A stretch of DNA of 64,000 nt from Burkholderiales bacterium RIFOXYD12_FULL_59_19 (GCA_001771065.1 MESQ01000022.1:1-64000), one strand, 5' to 3'. Positions 38,294 to 48,826 are shown, counted from the stretch's first letter. Notes: generated by a model not told the origin, from the sequence alone. Made by a program: numbers and translations.

Positions 38294-39166
38294 TTGGCTG
38301 TGTCCGACCCTTACCCTACGCGTCCCGACCGGGAAGACAAACGAACTTTTTTGCAGAAAATTGCCGAGTTCATTCACCCCGGTCCTGATTCGACCGACGA
38401 GTTGATAGAGACCCTGGCAGAAGCCGAGCACAACCAGCTCATTGGTGCTGATTCGCGCAAGATGCTCGAAGGCGTGATCCGCATGGCCGACATGAGTGCC
38501 GGCGACGTGATGGTGCCCACCACCCGCATGGAGCTGGTCAATATTGATGATCCCTACGACACCACGATGCATGGGGTGATCGACACGGCGCACTCGCGTT
38601 TCCCGGTGTTTGAGGGGGAGCGCGAAAACATCATCGGCATCCTGATGGCCAAGGACCTGCTCAAGTTGCAGCGTGCGCCAGAACTCAATATTCGCGCCCT
38701 GTTGCGCCCTGCCGTGTTTGTGCCCGAGAGCAAGGGCTTGAACGATTTGCTGCGTGACTTTCAGAGCAACCACAACCACCTGGCCATCGTGATCGACGAA
38801 TTTGGTCGCGTCGCCGGACTGGTCACCATTGAGGACGTGCTGGAAGAAATTGTGGGCGAGATCGAGGACGAATTTGACATTGCCGAGGATGAAGGCGATA
38901 TCTTTGGCCTGGCCGACCGGAGTTACCGCGTGAGTGGTGACACCACCATCGAGCGGGTCGAGTTGGCTTTTGGGGTCAAGCTTGACAGCACCGATTCCGA
39001 CGAAGACTTTGACACCATTGGTGGTCTGATCGCCCATGAGATGGGCCATGTGCCCCGGCGCGGCGAGCACCATGTGCGTTCGGGCCTTGATTTTGTGGTG
39101 ATGCACACCAAAGGCGGCGCGGTGAAGTGGTTCAAGGTGTCCCCGGTGCCGGATGAGTCTGCCTGA
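38294..39166 (+). CDS. corC: CorC/HlyC-family CBS transporter-associated protein
   Basis: MLEGVIRMADMSAGDVMVPTTRMELVNIDD; HLAIVIDEFGRVAGLVTIEDVLEEIVGEIEDEFD; directly before lnt. Confidence 0.9.
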   Translation: MAVSDPYPTRPDREDKRTFLQKIAEFIHPGPDSTDELIETLAEAEHNQLIGADSRKMLEGVIRMADMSAGDVMVPTTRMELVNIDDPYDTTMHGVIDTAHSRFPVFEGERENIIGILMAKDLLKLQRAPELNIRALLRPAVFVPESKGLNDLLRDFQSNHNHLAIVIDEFGRVAGLVTIEDVLEEIVGEIEDEFDIAEDEGDIFGLADRSYRVSGDTTIERVELAFGVKLDSTDSDEDFDTIGGLIAHEMGHVPRRGEHHVRSGLDFVVMHTKGGAVKWFKVSPVPDESA

Positions 39167-40778
39167 TAACCCGGGCTTTGGCCTGTTTGTGCGTCAATCC
39201 CGGACCACTGCGGTGATGCGCTGGCTGGTGCTGCTGCTTGCCGGTGGCTTGCAGGCGGCCAGCCTGGCCTGGCCCGTGGCCATGCCGCAGAGCCTGGCGT
39301 GGCTGGGTCTGGCCCACGGGCAGCCGCTGTGGTGGGGGCAAGGTCTGGCGCTGTCTGCCTTGGTGTTTTTGCTGCGCAGCAGTGGCAGCTGGCGGCTGGC
39401 ACTGCTGCAAGGCTGGGTCTTCGCCACGGCCTGGCTGGCCTGCACCTTTGGCTGGCTTTTTACTTCCATGCATACCTATGGCGGGCTGGCTGCGCCGCTG
39501 GCCATTCTGGCTGTGTTGGCGCTGGCAGGTTTGTTGGCGCTGTATTACGCAGCTGCGGCAGGTGTGTTCAGGCTGTTGGCGGGTGTTCATCCATTTTGGG
39601 CTGGACTGGTTTTTGCCGCCTTGTGGCTGCTGGCCGAGCTGGCTCGGGGCTTGCTGTTGACCGGTTTTGGCTGGGGTGCCATCGGCTACGCGCATCTGAC
39701 GGGGCCACTGGCGGGCCTGCTTCCCTGGGGGGGGCTGTATGGCGCCGGTTTTGTTGCCGCCTTACTGGCTGGCTGCCTGACGCTGGGCGGGCGCGCTGCG
39801 TTGTTGGGGCACTGGCGCGATGCCCTGGCGTGTGGTGCCGCTGTGCTGGTCGGTTTGCTGTTGCCACAGTGGCTGCCCCAGCCGCTGGGCGGCTCGGCCG
39901 GTACGCTGGAGGTGACCCTGTTACAAGGCAACATTGCCCAAAACGAAAAATTTGATTCGGAGACCGGCGTGCTCAAAGCCCTGACGTGGTACGGCGAGCA
40001 GCTTCAGCAGAACCAGAGCCCGCTCATCATCACACCCGAGACGGCGCTGCCGCTGCTGCCGGATCAACTGCCCGAAGGCTATTGGCAGGCCTTGCAGCAA
40101 CGTTTTGCCTTGGGTGAGCAGGCAGCGCTGGTGGGGGTTCCGCTGGGCAGTTTCAGCGCGGGTTATACCAATTCGGTGGTTGGGCTTAAGCCCGGGCAGG
40201 CGACGCCATGGCGTTACGACAAGCACCATCTGGTGCCCTTTGGTGAGTTCATCCCGCCGTTTTTTCGCTGGTTTACCAACCTCATGAACATTCCACTGGG
40301 TGACTTCAACCGTGGCGCCCTGCCACAGCCCACCTTTGACTGGCAGGGGCAGCGGCTGGCCGCCACCATTTGTTATGAAAACTTGTTCAGCGAAGAGCTG
40401 GCAACGCAGTTTCTGACGGCCGAAAAGGCCCCTACGGTATTGGTCAATGTCAGCAACCTGGGTTGGTTTGGTGACAGCCTGGCCATGAACCAGCATCTGC
40501 AAATTGCCCGGCTGCGCGCGCTGGAGTTTGACCGGCCCTTTTTGTTGGCCACCAACACCGGGCAGACCGCCATCGTCGACCATCACGCCCGGGTGACCCA
40601 TGCGGCCACGCCGCACACCGCCACGGCGCTGCACGGCACGGTGGAGGGGCGCACCGGCGTCACGCCCTATGCCTGGTGGCTGGCGCGCTGGGGATTGTGG
40701 CCCTTGCTGCTGCTGGCGCTGGGCTTGCTGCTTTTTGCTTGGTTGAAGCAGCGCCCGGGCAGTGATTCTCATTTTTGA
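39153..40778 (+). CDS. lnt: Apolipoprotein N-acyltransferase
   Basis: GWGAIGYAHLTGPLAGLLPWGGLYGAGF; VTLLQGNIAQNEKF; HLVPFGEFIPPFF; ICYENLFSEE. Confidence 0.95.
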   Translation: MSLPDNPGFGLFVRQSRTTAVMRWLVLLLAGGLQAASLAWPVAMPQSLAWLGLAHGQPLWWGQGLALSALVFLLRSSGSWRLALLQGWVFATAWLACTFGWLFTSMHTYGGLAAPLAILAVLALAGLLALYYAAAAGVFRLLAGVHPFWAGLVFAALWLLAELARGLLLTGFGWGAIGYAHLTGPLAGLLPWGGLYGAGFVAALLAGCLTLGGRAALLGHWRDALACGAAVLVGLLLPQWLPQPLGGSAGTLEVTLLQGNIAQNEKFDSETGVLKALTWYGEQLQQNQSPLIITPETALPLLPDQLPEGYWQALQQRFALGEQAALVGVPLGSFSAGYTNSVVGLKPGQATPWRYDKHHLVPFGEFIPPFFRWFTNLMNIPLGDFNRGALPQPTFDWQGQRLAATICYENLFSEELATQFLTAEKAPTVLVNVSNLGWFGDSLAMNQHLQIARLRALEFDRPFLLATNTGQTAIVDHHARVTHAATPHTATALHGTVEGRTGVTPYAWWLARWGLWPLLLLALGLLLFAWLKQRPGSDSHF

Positions 40779-40859
40779 CCGCAGTTTGTAGGCTGGATGG
40801 CGCGCAGCGTAATCTGGTGGGTCTCCCATGCAGGTGTTTCGTGACAAGCCGGGTCTCGC

Positions 40860-41125
40860 CCCGGCGGGCGACTCACTTTTCTTTGCTTCGCCAAAGAAAA
40901 GTAAGCAAAAGAAAGGCGACCCCGCTGTCTGCGACCTTCCGCTTCGCTCCAGGCAACCTGCGCTGGGAGAGTTTTGCGGGGGAGTCGCTCGAACTCGCTA
41001 CGCTCAGACAATCGCGCCTCCTGATCCCGCAAAACCCACCCAGCGCAGGCGCAGACAGAAGGGGGTGGGGCGCAGGGCATCCAACGCCTCGTGCTGCTGC
41101 GCAGCACATCGTGCGCGCAGGTACG
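40860..41125. repeat. Intergenic palindromic repeat C (large inverted repeat plus small hairpin)
   Basis: ACTTTTCTTTG-cttcgc-CAAAGAAAAGT (40875-40902); CCTGCGCTGGG/CCCAGCGCAGG (40957-40967/41039-41049) nested with GTTTTGCGGG/CCCGCAAAAC (40971-40980/41026-41035). Confidence 0.8.
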
Positions 41126-41202
41126 CAGTCTGTAGCCCAATGGAGCATCGTGTAGTCCGGGTGCCTTTGGGTAGTTCAAAATGACGAGTCGAACGACCTC
41201 AA

Positions 41203-41335
41203 GGCATGGTGATTGGGGCATGTGACCGGGCTTTGGAGCGAAAGGCGCGCGCAGAAAGAATGCCGCGTACTTTTTAGAAAGGTCGCGCGTGATTTCGCGC
41301 CAAAACCGCATGCGCATGACCCAGTTGCCGTGCCG
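41203..41335. repeat. 133-bp dispersed repeat B, copy 1
   Basis: Alignable without length change by eye to 58109-58241. Confidence 0.85.
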
Positions 41336-41507
41336 GGCGCACACGTCGCTGTTCACCCCCCCGGAATCGACCGCCATCCCCACACTTTGAATCGCCCCCG
41401 TCGCCTTTTGAGGTGCGCATAAGCCCGTAAAATTGGCAGTTCAGACGCAGGTGCTTGTGTCAAACCTATTTACTTCCGGGCAGCGTTGCGCGCTGTCCTT
41501 ACCGCTT

Positions 41508-42428
41508 ATGTTGACCTTCCAGCAAATTATTTTGAAACTGCAGTCGTATTGGGACGCCCAGGGCTGCGCGTTGTTACAGCCTTACGACATGGAAGTCGGT
41601 GCGGGCACCTCGCACACGGCGACCTTTTTGCGGGCGCTCGGGCCGGAGCCCTGGAAAGCAGCCTACGTGCAGCCGAGTCGGCGCCCCAAGGACGGCCGTT
41701 ACGGCGAAAACCCGAACCGTTTGCAACATTACTACCAGTACCAGGTGGTGCTCAAACCTGCGCCCAGCAATATTCTGGAGCTCTACCTTGGCAGCCTGGA
41801 AGCGCTGGGCTTCGATCTGAAAAAGAACGACATTCGTTTTGTCGAAGACGACTGGGAAAACCCCACGCTGGGCGCCTGGGGGTTGGGTTGGGAAGTCTGG
41901 CTCAACGGCATGGAAGTGACCCAGTTCACCTACTTCCAGCAAGTCGGGGGCATTGACTGCCGCCCGATTACCGGCGAGATCACTTACGGCCTGGAACGTC
42001 TGGCCATGTATCTGCAAGGGGTGGACAACGTCTACAACCTGATCTGGACCACTGCGGCCGATGGCACCCAGCTCACCTACGGCGACGTTTACAAGCAAAA
42101 CGAGGTCGAGCAGTCCACCTACAACTTCGAGCACAGCGATGCCGACTTTCTGTTCACCGCCTTCACGTCCCATGAAAAGCAGGCCAAGCACCTGATGGAA
42201 GCGCAATTGGCGCTGCCCGCCTACGAGCAGGTGCTCAAATGCGCCCACAGTTTCAACCTGCTGGATGCCCGTGGTGCCATTTCTGTGACCGAACGTGCCG
42301 CTTACATTGGCCGCATCCGCACGCTGGCGCGTGGCGTGGCACAAAGCTACTTTGACAGCCGGGAGCGACTGGGTTTCCCGATGGCACCGCGTGCCTGGGT
42401 TGCTGAAATGTCTAAGAAAGCCGCCTGA
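41508..42428 (+). CDS. glyQ: Glycyl-tRNA synthetase alpha subunit
   Basis: [49 protein letters not shown]. Start moved from 41433. Confidence 0.98.
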   Translation: MLTFQQIILKLQSYWDAQGCALLQPYDMEVGAGTSHTATFLRALGPEPWKAAYVQPSRRPKDGRYGENPNRLQHYYQYQVVLKPAPSNILELYLGSLEALGFDLKKNDIRFVEDDWENPTLGAWGLGWEVWLNGMEVTQFTYFQQVGGIDCRPITGEITYGLERLAMYLQGVDNVYNLIWTTAADGTQLTYGDVYKQNEVEQSTYNFEHSDADFLFTAFTSHEKQAKHLMEAQLALPAYEQVLKCAHSFNLLDARGAISVTERAAYIGRIRTLARGVAQSYFDSRERLGFPMAPRAWVAEMSKKAA

Positions 42429-42429
42429 A

Positions 42430-44571
42430 ATGACCCACCAAAATCTTCTCGTTGAACTGTTTGTTGAAGAGTTGCCGCCCAAGGCGCTGAAAAAGCTTGG
42501 CGACGTGTTTGCCAGCCAACTGTGCGCGCAATTGCGTCAGCTGGGTCTGGCCTCCAGCGACTCGGTGAGCACGCCGTTTGCGTCACCGCGCCGACTGGCC
42601 GCGCACATCACGCATGTGGCGGCCAAGGCTGTTGACACTGCGGTGCAGCAAAAACTGATGCCGGTGAGCGTCGGGCTCGATGCCAACGGCCTGGCCACCC
42701 CCGCCTTGCTGAAAAAACTGCAGGCGCTGGGTGCCGACGTGTCCGACCCGGTGTTTGCCGTGGCGGCGTTGCGCAAGGCGCCAGATGGCAAGACCGAAGC
42801 GCTGTTTTATGACAGCCTGGTCACCGGTGCCACACTGGATGTGGGCTTGCAGCAAGCCTTGCTGGCAGCGCTGGCGCAGCTGCCGATTCCCAAAATGATG
42901 AGTTACCAGTTGGAGACCGATTGCGAACTGCCGGGCTGGAGCAGCGTGCATTTTGTGCGCCCGGCGCATGGCCTGCTGGCTTTGCACGGCAGCACCGTGG
43001 TGCCGGTCAAGGTGCTCGGTCTGACTTCGGGCAAGCTGACGCAGGGCCACCGTTTTGAGGCGCACAAGTCGCCGGTGCATGTGGACCATGCCGACGACTA
43101 CGCTGCCACGCTGCTGCGAGACGGGTCAGTCATTGCCAGCTTTGAGGATCGGCGCTTTGCCATCGTGCAGCAACTGGCGCAGGCCGCCGAGCGCCTGGGC
43201 CCGGGTTTTGAGGTGCTGATGGACGACGCCCTGCTCGACGAGGTCACGGCCCTGGTGGAGCGCCCCAATGTGCTGACCTGCCAGTTCGAAGAACAGTTTT
43301 TGGCAGTGCCGCAAGAGTGCCTGATCCTCACCATGAAGGCCAATCAGAAGTACTTTCCGCTGGTGGATACCCAGGGCAAGCTGACGAACCAGTTTCTGGT
43401 GGTGAGCAACATCAGCCCGTTGGACGCCAGCGCCGTGATTGGCGGCAATGAACGGGTGGTGCGCCCGCGCCTGAGCGACGCCAAGTTCTTCTATGACCAG
43501 GACCGCAAGAAAACGCTCGAATCCCGCGTGGCGGGTCTTGACAAGGTGGTTTACCACAACAAACTGGGCACGCAGGGCGAGCGTATGGCACGTGTGTGCG
43601 CCATTGCCCGAGCGCTCGCGCTGCAACTTGGCGGCGAGGCGTTGGCAGAAAAAGCCGACCAGGCCGCGCGCCTGGCCAAGACTGACCTGCTGACCGACAT
43701 GGTCGGTGAGTTCCCTGAATTACAAGGCATCATGGGCGGCTACTACGCACGCCACGACGGTCTGGACGCCGACATTGCCGAGGCCATTGAAGACCACTAC
43801 AAACCGCGTTTTGCCGGTGATGCCCTGCCGCGCAACCCGGTCGGTGTGGCGGTGGCGTTGGCCGACAAACTGGAAACTCTGGTCGGCATGTTTGGCATTG
43901 GCAACCTGCCCACCGGCGACAAAGATCCGTTTGCCCTGCGCCGCCATGCGCTGGGCGTGATCCGGATGTTGGTTGAAAAAGACCTGGCGCTGGATTTGCA
44001 GACGCTGGTGGGGTCTGCCGTGCCGGCTTTTGGCGACAAGATTACCGACGCCCGTTTGGCGCTCAGCGACTTCGTTTATGACCGTCTGGCGGGCTCCCTG
44101 CGTGAGCAGGGCTACAGCGCGCTCGAAGTCGATGCCGTGCTGGCGCTGCGACCGCAGCGTCTGGGTGACGTGCCACGCCGTTTGGCGGCGGTGCGCGCCT
44201 TTACCGTGCTGGCAGAAGCGCCAGCACTGGCGGCGGCTAACAAACGCATCAGCAACATTCTGAAAAAAGCCGACGTCACGGGCGCAGTTGATGCCCATGT
44301 GAGCGAATTGCTGCTTCAGGAACCGGCCGAACAAGCGCTGTACGCGGCCATGCAGGGCATCGCACCACGCGCCCAGGCGCTGTTTGCGGTGGGTGATTAC
44401 ACCGCCGCGCTGCAAACCCTGGCGGCCTTGCGCGCGCCGGTCGATGCATTTTTTGACGGCGTGATGGTCAACGCAGAAGCCCTTGATTTGCGGCTGAACC
44501 GTCTGGGTCTGCTCAAAACCCTGCACCAGGCGATGAACCAGGTGGCCGATTTGTCGCGCCTGGCCGCGTAA
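42430..44571 (+). CDS. glyS: Glycyl-tRNA synthetase beta subunit
   Basis: MTHQNLLVELFVEELPPKALKKLGDVFASQL. Start moved from 42295. Confidence 0.98.
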   Translation: MTHQNLLVELFVEELPPKALKKLGDVFASQLCAQLRQLGLASSDSVSTPFASPRRLAAHITHVAAKAVDTAVQQKLMPVSVGLDANGLATPALLKKLQALGADVSDPVFAVAALRKAPDGKTEALFYDSLVTGATLDVGLQQALLAALAQLPIPKMMSYQLETDCELPGWSSVHFVRPAHGLLALHGSTVVPVKVLGLTSGKLTQGHRFEAHKSPVHVDHADDYAATLLRDGSVIASFEDRRFAIVQQLAQAAERLGPGFEVLMDDALLDEVTALVERPNVLTCQFEEQFLAVPQECLILTMKANQKYFPLVDTQGKLTNQFLVVSNISPLDASAVIGGNERVVRPRLSDAKFFYDQDRKKTLESRVAGLDKVVYHNKLGTQGERMARVCAIARALALQLGGEALAEKADQAARLAKTDLLTDMVGEFPELQGIMGGYYARHDGLDADIAEAIEDHYKPRFAGDALPRNPVGVAVALADKLETLVGMFGIGNLPTGDKDPFALRRHALGVIRMLVEKDLALDLQTLVGSAVPAFGDKITDARLALSDFVYDRLAGSLREQGYSALEVDAVLALRPQRLGDVPRRLAAVRAFTVLAEAPALAAANKRISNILKKADVTGAVDAHVSELLLQEPAEQALYAAMQGIAPRAQALFAVGDYTAALQTLAALRAPVDAFFDGVMVNAEALDLRLNRLGLLKTLHQAMNQVADLSRLAA

Positions 44572-44586
44572 CCCGCAGTATCTACC

Positions 44587-45156
44587 ATGAGCCCGATCAA
44601 ACTGGTGATTCTGGACCGCGACGGCACCATCAACGAGGACAGTGACGACTTCATCAAGTCGGCCGACGAATGGAAGCCGCTGCCCGGCGCGCTGGAGGCC
44701 ATTGCCCGTCTTAACCATGCCGGCTGGCACACGGTGGTGGTCAGCAACCAATCGGGCTTGGGGCGCGGCTTGTTTGAGGTATCTGACTTGAACGCCATTC
44801 ACACCAAGATGCACCAGATGCTGGCGGCTGTGGGTGGGCGTATGGATGCGGTCTTTTACTGCCCGCATGCGCCGGCTGACGCATGCCATTGCCGCAAGCC
44901 TGCCACTGCGCTGTTTGAGCAAATTGCCGACCGTTATGGCCTGGACCTCAAGAACGTGCCGGTGGTTGGCGACTCCGCCCGCGACGTGATCGCCGGTGTG
45001 GCGGTGGGGTGTGAGCCGCATCTGGTGCTGACGGGCAAAGGCGCCGTCTACAAGGGACGGGCCCTGCCCGAGGCTTTTCCCCTGCACACCCAGGTGCATG
45101 AAGACTTGTCTGCCTTTGTTGATTTCTTGCTCAGCCGCGAAGAAGCGTTGGCCTGA
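44587..45156 (+). CDS. gmhB: D-glycero-beta-D-manno-heptose 1,7-bisphosphate 7-phosphatase
   Basis: VILDRDGTINEDSDDFIKSADEWKPLPGALEAIARL; CPHAPADACHCRKPATALF. Confidence 0.93.
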   Translation: MSPIKLVILDRDGTINEDSDDFIKSADEWKPLPGALEAIARLNHAGWHTVVVSNQSGLGRGLFEVSDLNAIHTKMHQMLAAVGGRMDAVFYCPHAPADACHCRKPATALFEQIADRYGLDLKNVPVVGDSARDVIAGVAVGCEPHLVLTGKGAVYKGRALPEAFPLHTQVHEDLSAFVDFLLSREEALA

Positions 45157-45160
45157 GACC

Positions 45161-45901
45161 ATGCTGGCACTGATTCGATCCGTCGTGCACATGGCCTGGA
45201 TGGTGGTCACCGTGATTCCCTGGACTTTTGCCGTGTTGCTGGTGTCGCTGTTCTCGCGCCGCGCCGCGTGGTGGACCGCCGTCAACTGGTTCAGCGTGGT
45301 GATGTGGGGCACGCGGGTGATTCTGGGGGTGCAGTTCAAGGTGCTGGGGTATGCGCATCTGCCGCTTGGCAAAAGCAGTGCGGCGGTGCTGCTGTCAAAA
45401 CACCAGTCGACGCTGGAAACCCTGCTGTTGCCCACCCTGATGCCGCATCCACTGGCGTTCGTGTTCAAGCGCGAGTTGCTCAAGATTCCATTTTTCGGCT
45501 GGTCGATGGCACGCCTGGACATGATCCATATTGACCGTGAGTCGCGCACCGAGGCCATGAAACACGTCATTGAGCAAGGCTGTCGCCTGCTGTCACACGG
45601 CACCTGGGTCATCATGTTCCCTGAAGGCACGCGCATGCCGCGCGGTCAAAAGGGCACCTTTCAGACGGCGGGCACCCGCCTTGCCGTGCAGTCGGGGGCG
45701 CCGGTGGTCCCGATTGCGGTGGCCACGGCACGCTGCTGGCCACGTGAGGGTTTTGTCAAGCATGCTGGTGTGGTCACGGTGTCGATTGGCCCGCCCCTGC
45801 CCAGTGCCGGGCGTGACCCCAAGGGCTTGATGCGTGAGGCCGAAGCCTGGATCGAGGCCGAGATGCGCCGCATTGACCCCGAGGCTTACCCCTCGGTCTA
45901 G
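45161..45901 (+). CDS. plsC: 1-acylglycerol-3-phosphate O-acyltransferase family
   Basis: SKHQSTLETLLLP, FPEGTRMPRGQKGTFQTAGTRLA. Confidence 0.92.
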   Translation: MLALIRSVVHMAWMVVTVIPWTFAVLLVSLFSRRAAWWTAVNWFSVVMWGTRVILGVQFKVLGYAHLPLGKSSAAVLLSKHQSTLETLLLPTLMPHPLAFVFKRELLKIPFFGWSMARLDMIHIDRESRTEAMKHVIEQGCRLLSHGTWVIMFPEGTRMPRGQKGTFQTAGTRLAVQSGAPVVPIAVATARCWPREGFVKHAGVVTVSIGPPLPSAGRDPKGLMREAEAWIEAEMRRIDPEAYPSV

Positions 45902-45915
45902 GCGCCACGTTACCC

Positions 45916-46869
45916 ATGCACCCGCTGCTGCGCTTTACGCTGGATTTATTTGACACCCATCAGGCGGTGCCTGGCACAGCCGTGCCCCAGGCGAGTGTTC
46001 CCAAACCCAAACCCAAGCCGAGGTCCAAATCCAAACCCACCAGCCCGGTCATCCCATCTGCTTCCATGGCGGGGCAGGCCGTGCAATTTCGCCATCCCCA
46101 CGCCAGCCGTGAGGTGCGGCTGGGCCACGCACTGGTGGCCTATGAATTCAAGCGCGGCCAACGCCGCAGTATTGGCTTCAGTGTCGGGCCACACGGGTTG
46201 GCCGTGCGTGCGCCCAAATGGGTACCGCTGGTTGAGGTGGATGCTGCCCTGCAGGAAAAATCGGCCTGGATTTTGCGCAAATTGCAGGAAACGCACGAGC
46301 GCCATGCGCGGCTGGCAGAGCACACCATCGACTGGCGCGACGGCGCCAGTTTGCCGTTTCTGGGGCAGACTCTGGTGCTCAAGCTGGACCCGGCACATGG
46401 TTTTGCCGCTGCTGGCGCTGCGCTGTTGCCCGCTGCGGCGCCCGGTACCGTTGTCCACTTGCCGGGCCATCAGCCGACTCTGACGCTGTGCCTGAGTTTG
46501 CCGCACCACGCCAGCCCCGACCAGATTCGTGACGTGGTGCAAGCCTGGCTGATGCGCCAGGCCAGGCGCGTGTTTCAGGAGCGGCTTGACCACTTTGGTC
46601 CGCTGTTGGGTGTGCAGTGGAAAAAACTGGCCCTCAGCAACGCTGGCACCCGCTGGGGCAGTGCCAAGTCTGACGGCTCGATCCGCTTGAACTGGCGGCT
46701 GGTTCACTTTAGCATGTCCGTGCTTGACTACGTCGTGGCGCATGAGCTCAGCCACCTGCGCGAGATGAACCACAGCCCGCGCTTCTGGGAAACGGTGCAG
46801 TCGGTGCTGCCCAACTATGCGGCGATGCGTCAGCAACTCAAGAACGAGGCCGCGCCGCGCTGGTCTTGA
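45916..46869 (+). CDS. YgjP-like/SprT-like metallopeptidase (DUF45)
   Basis: KLALSNAGTRWGSAKSDGSIRLNWRLVHFSMSVLDYVVAHELSHLREMNHSPRFWETV. Confidence 0.9.
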   Translation: MHPLLRFTLDLFDTHQAVPGTAVPQASVPKPKPKPRSKSKPTSPVIPSASMAGQAVQFRHPHASREVRLGHALVAYEFKRGQRRSIGFSVGPHGLAVRAPKWVPLVEVDAALQEKSAWILRKLQETHERHARLAEHTIDWRDGASLPFLGQTLVLKLDPAHGFAAAGAALLPAAAPGTVVHLPGHQPTLTLCLSLPHHASPDQIRDVVQAWLMRQARRVFQERLDHFGPLLGVQWKKLALSNAGTRWGSAKSDGSIRLNWRLVHFSMSVLDYVVAHELSHLREMNHSPRFWETVQSVLPNYAAMRQQLKNEAAPRWS

Positions 46870-46926
46870 GGCTGGCCGTGCGGCCCTTGTGCCGCAGGTG
46901 AAAATTTGCAGTGAATCTGCTTCATA

Positions 46927-46950
46927 ATTGACGTTTACGTTCACGTCAAT
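46927..46950. promoter_or_regulatory. LiuR-type (MerR) operator, site 1
   Basis: ATTGACGTTTACGTTCACGTCAAT, 24-bp near-palindrome of four hexamers, just upstream of the MerR gene. Confidence 0.7.
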
Positions 46951-46961
46951 TACTTGCATTT

Positions 46962-47366
46962 ATGGCAAACACTTACAGCATCAGCGATCTGGCCAAAGAA
47001 TTTGATTTGACCACCCGCGCCATCCGTTTTTATGAGGACATGGGGCTTTTGTTGCCCGAGCGCACTGGCCCCGCCGGGCGCAGCCGGGTCTACAGCAGCC
47101 GCGACCGCACGCGGCTCAAACTCACACTGCGTGCCAAGCGCCTGGGTTTGAGTCTGGTAGAGGCGAAAGAAATCATCGATATGTATGACAGCCCGCGCGA
47201 TACCGCCGTGCAACTGGAAAAGTTCTTGCTGGTGCTGAGCCAGCATCAGCAACAACTCGAAGCCCAGATGAAAGACCTGCAAGCCAACCTCGATGAGCTC
47301 AAGGTGCACCAACGCGAGGCCAGGGCCTTGCTTGCAAAATCCCAATCCAGGAAAGCCAAGCCATGA
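46962..47366 (+). CDS. liuR: MerR-family regulator, LiuR-like
   Basis: MANTYSISDLAKEFDLTTRAIRFYEDMGLLLPERTGPAGRSRVYSSRDRTRLKLTLRAKRLG; adjacent to ivd. Confidence 0.8.
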   Translation: MANTYSISDLAKEFDLTTRAIRFYEDMGLLLPERTGPAGRSRVYSSRDRTRLKLTLRAKRLGLSLVEAKEIIDMYDSPRDTAVQLEKFLLVLSQHQQQLEAQMKDLQANLDELKVHQREARALLAKSQSRKAKP

Positions 47367-47618
47367 CCCACGACGAGCCGCTGCTGCAGCGGGTGCAACA
47401 CCCAGGCCCCGATGGGTATGGACGTGGTGACGGTGGAGTACAAAATCAACTTTCTGGCGTCCTGTCAGGGCGAAAGCTTGCGGGCCACCGGGCACGTGGC
47501 CGATGATGGCCGTGAGACCGCTTGTGCGGTCTTGCAGCAAACCCTCATGGCCGTGCCTAAAACCTACTGGATTTCCAATTTCACCCAACAAAACCACATC
47601 AGGAGACAAATCCCATGA
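47363..47618 (+). pseudogene. Internally deleted PaaI-type thioesterase remnant
   Basis: MTHDEPLLQRVQ (frame 1) then, in another frame, MGMDVVTVEYKINFLASCQGESLRATGHVADDGRETACAVLQQTLM. The central hotdog region is missing. Confidence 0.65.
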
Positions 47619-48796
47619 ACAATCTGCCCGGACTCAACTTTCAACTCGGCGAAGACATTGACGCATTGCGTGATGCCGTGCGCGACTTTGCCCAAGCCGA
47701 GATCGCCCCGCGTGCGGCAGAGATTGACCGCACCGACCAGTTTCCGATGGACCTGTGGGAAAAGATGGGGAGCTTGGGTGTGCTCGGTATCACCGTGGGC
47801 GAAGAGTATGGCGGCGCCAACATGGGTTACCTGGCGCACATGATCGCAATGGAAGAAATCAGCCGCGCCAGTGCCAGCGTGGGTCTGAGTTATGGCGCGC
47901 ACAGCAACCTGTGTGTCAACCAGATCAAGCGCAACGGCACGCCCGAGCAGCGTGCCAAGTACCTGCCCAAACTCATCAGCGGTGCGCATGTGGGTGCACT
48001 CGCCATGAGCGAGCCGGGCGCCGGTAGCGACGTGTTGTCGATGAAGCTGAAGGCCGAAGACAAGGGTGGTTATTACCTGCTTAATGGCAACAAGATGTGG
48101 ATCACCAATGGCCCGGATGCCGACACGCTGGTGGTCTATGCCAAAAGCGAGCCTGAACTTGGCGCGCGCGGCGTTACCGCGTTCTTGATCGAAAAAGGCA
48201 TGCCGGGCTTCAGCATTGCGCAAAAGCTCGACAAGCTGGGCATGCGCGGCAGCCACACCGGCGAGCTGGTGTTCAACAACGTGGAAGTGCCCGAAGCCAA
48301 CATTCTGGGTGGCCTCAACATGGGTGCCAAGGTGCTCATGAGCGGCCTCGACTACGAGCGCGCCGTGCTCACGGGCGGGCCGTTGGGGCTAATGCAGTCG
48401 GTGATGGACAACGTCATCCCCTACATCCACGACCGTAAGCAGTTTGGCCAAAGCATTGGCGAGTTCCAGCTGATCCAGGGCAAGGTGGCCGACATGTACA
48501 CCGTGTTGCAGGCGGCGCGTAGCTTCGCTTACACCGTGGCCAAGAATCTGGACCTGCTGGGCGTGGACCATGTGCGCCAGGTGCGCAAGGACTGCGCCTC
48601 GGTGATTTTATGGACAGCCGAAAAAGCCACCTGGATGGCGGGTGAGGGGGTACAGATTTTTGGTGGCAACGGCTACATCAACGAGTACCCGTTGGGTCGC
48701 CTGTGGCGCGATGCCAAGCTGTACGAGATTGGCGCTGGCACCTCGGAAATTCGGCGCATGTTGATTGGACGTGAACTGTTTTCTGAAACCTGTTGA
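47615..48796 (+). CDS. ivd: Isovaleryl-CoA dehydrogenase
   Basis: [81 protein letters not shown]. Confidence 0.93.
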   Translation: MNNLPGLNFQLGEDIDALRDAVRDFAQAEIAPRAAEIDRTDQFPMDLWEKMGSLGVLGITVGEEYGGANMGYLAHMIAMEEISRASASVGLSYGAHSNLCVNQIKRNGTPEQRAKYLPKLISGAHVGALAMSEPGAGSDVLSMKLKAEDKGGYYLLNGNKMWITNGPDADTLVVYAKSEPELGARGVTAFLIEKGMPGFSIAQKLDKLGMRGSHTGELVFNNVEVPEANILGGLNMGAKVLMSGLDYERAVLTGGPLGLMQSVMDNVIPYIHDRKQFGQSIGEFQLIQGKVADMYTVLQAARSFAYTVAKNLDLLGVDHVRQVRKDCASVILWTAEKATWMAGEGVQIFGGNGYINEYPLGRLWRDAKLYEIGAGTSEIRRMLIGRELFSETC

Positions 48797-48826
48797 TGCG
48801 ACATGACACCCCGGTAACATTGGCGC

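Noticed and set aside
40775-41422. Several overlapping ORFs between lnt and glyQ
   Set aside because: They coincide with palindromic repeats B and C. The translations look like repeat-derived spurious ORFs.
43720-45636. 638-aa antisense ORF across glyS-gmhB-plsC
   Set aside because: It spans three well-supported sense genes and shows no recognisable domains.
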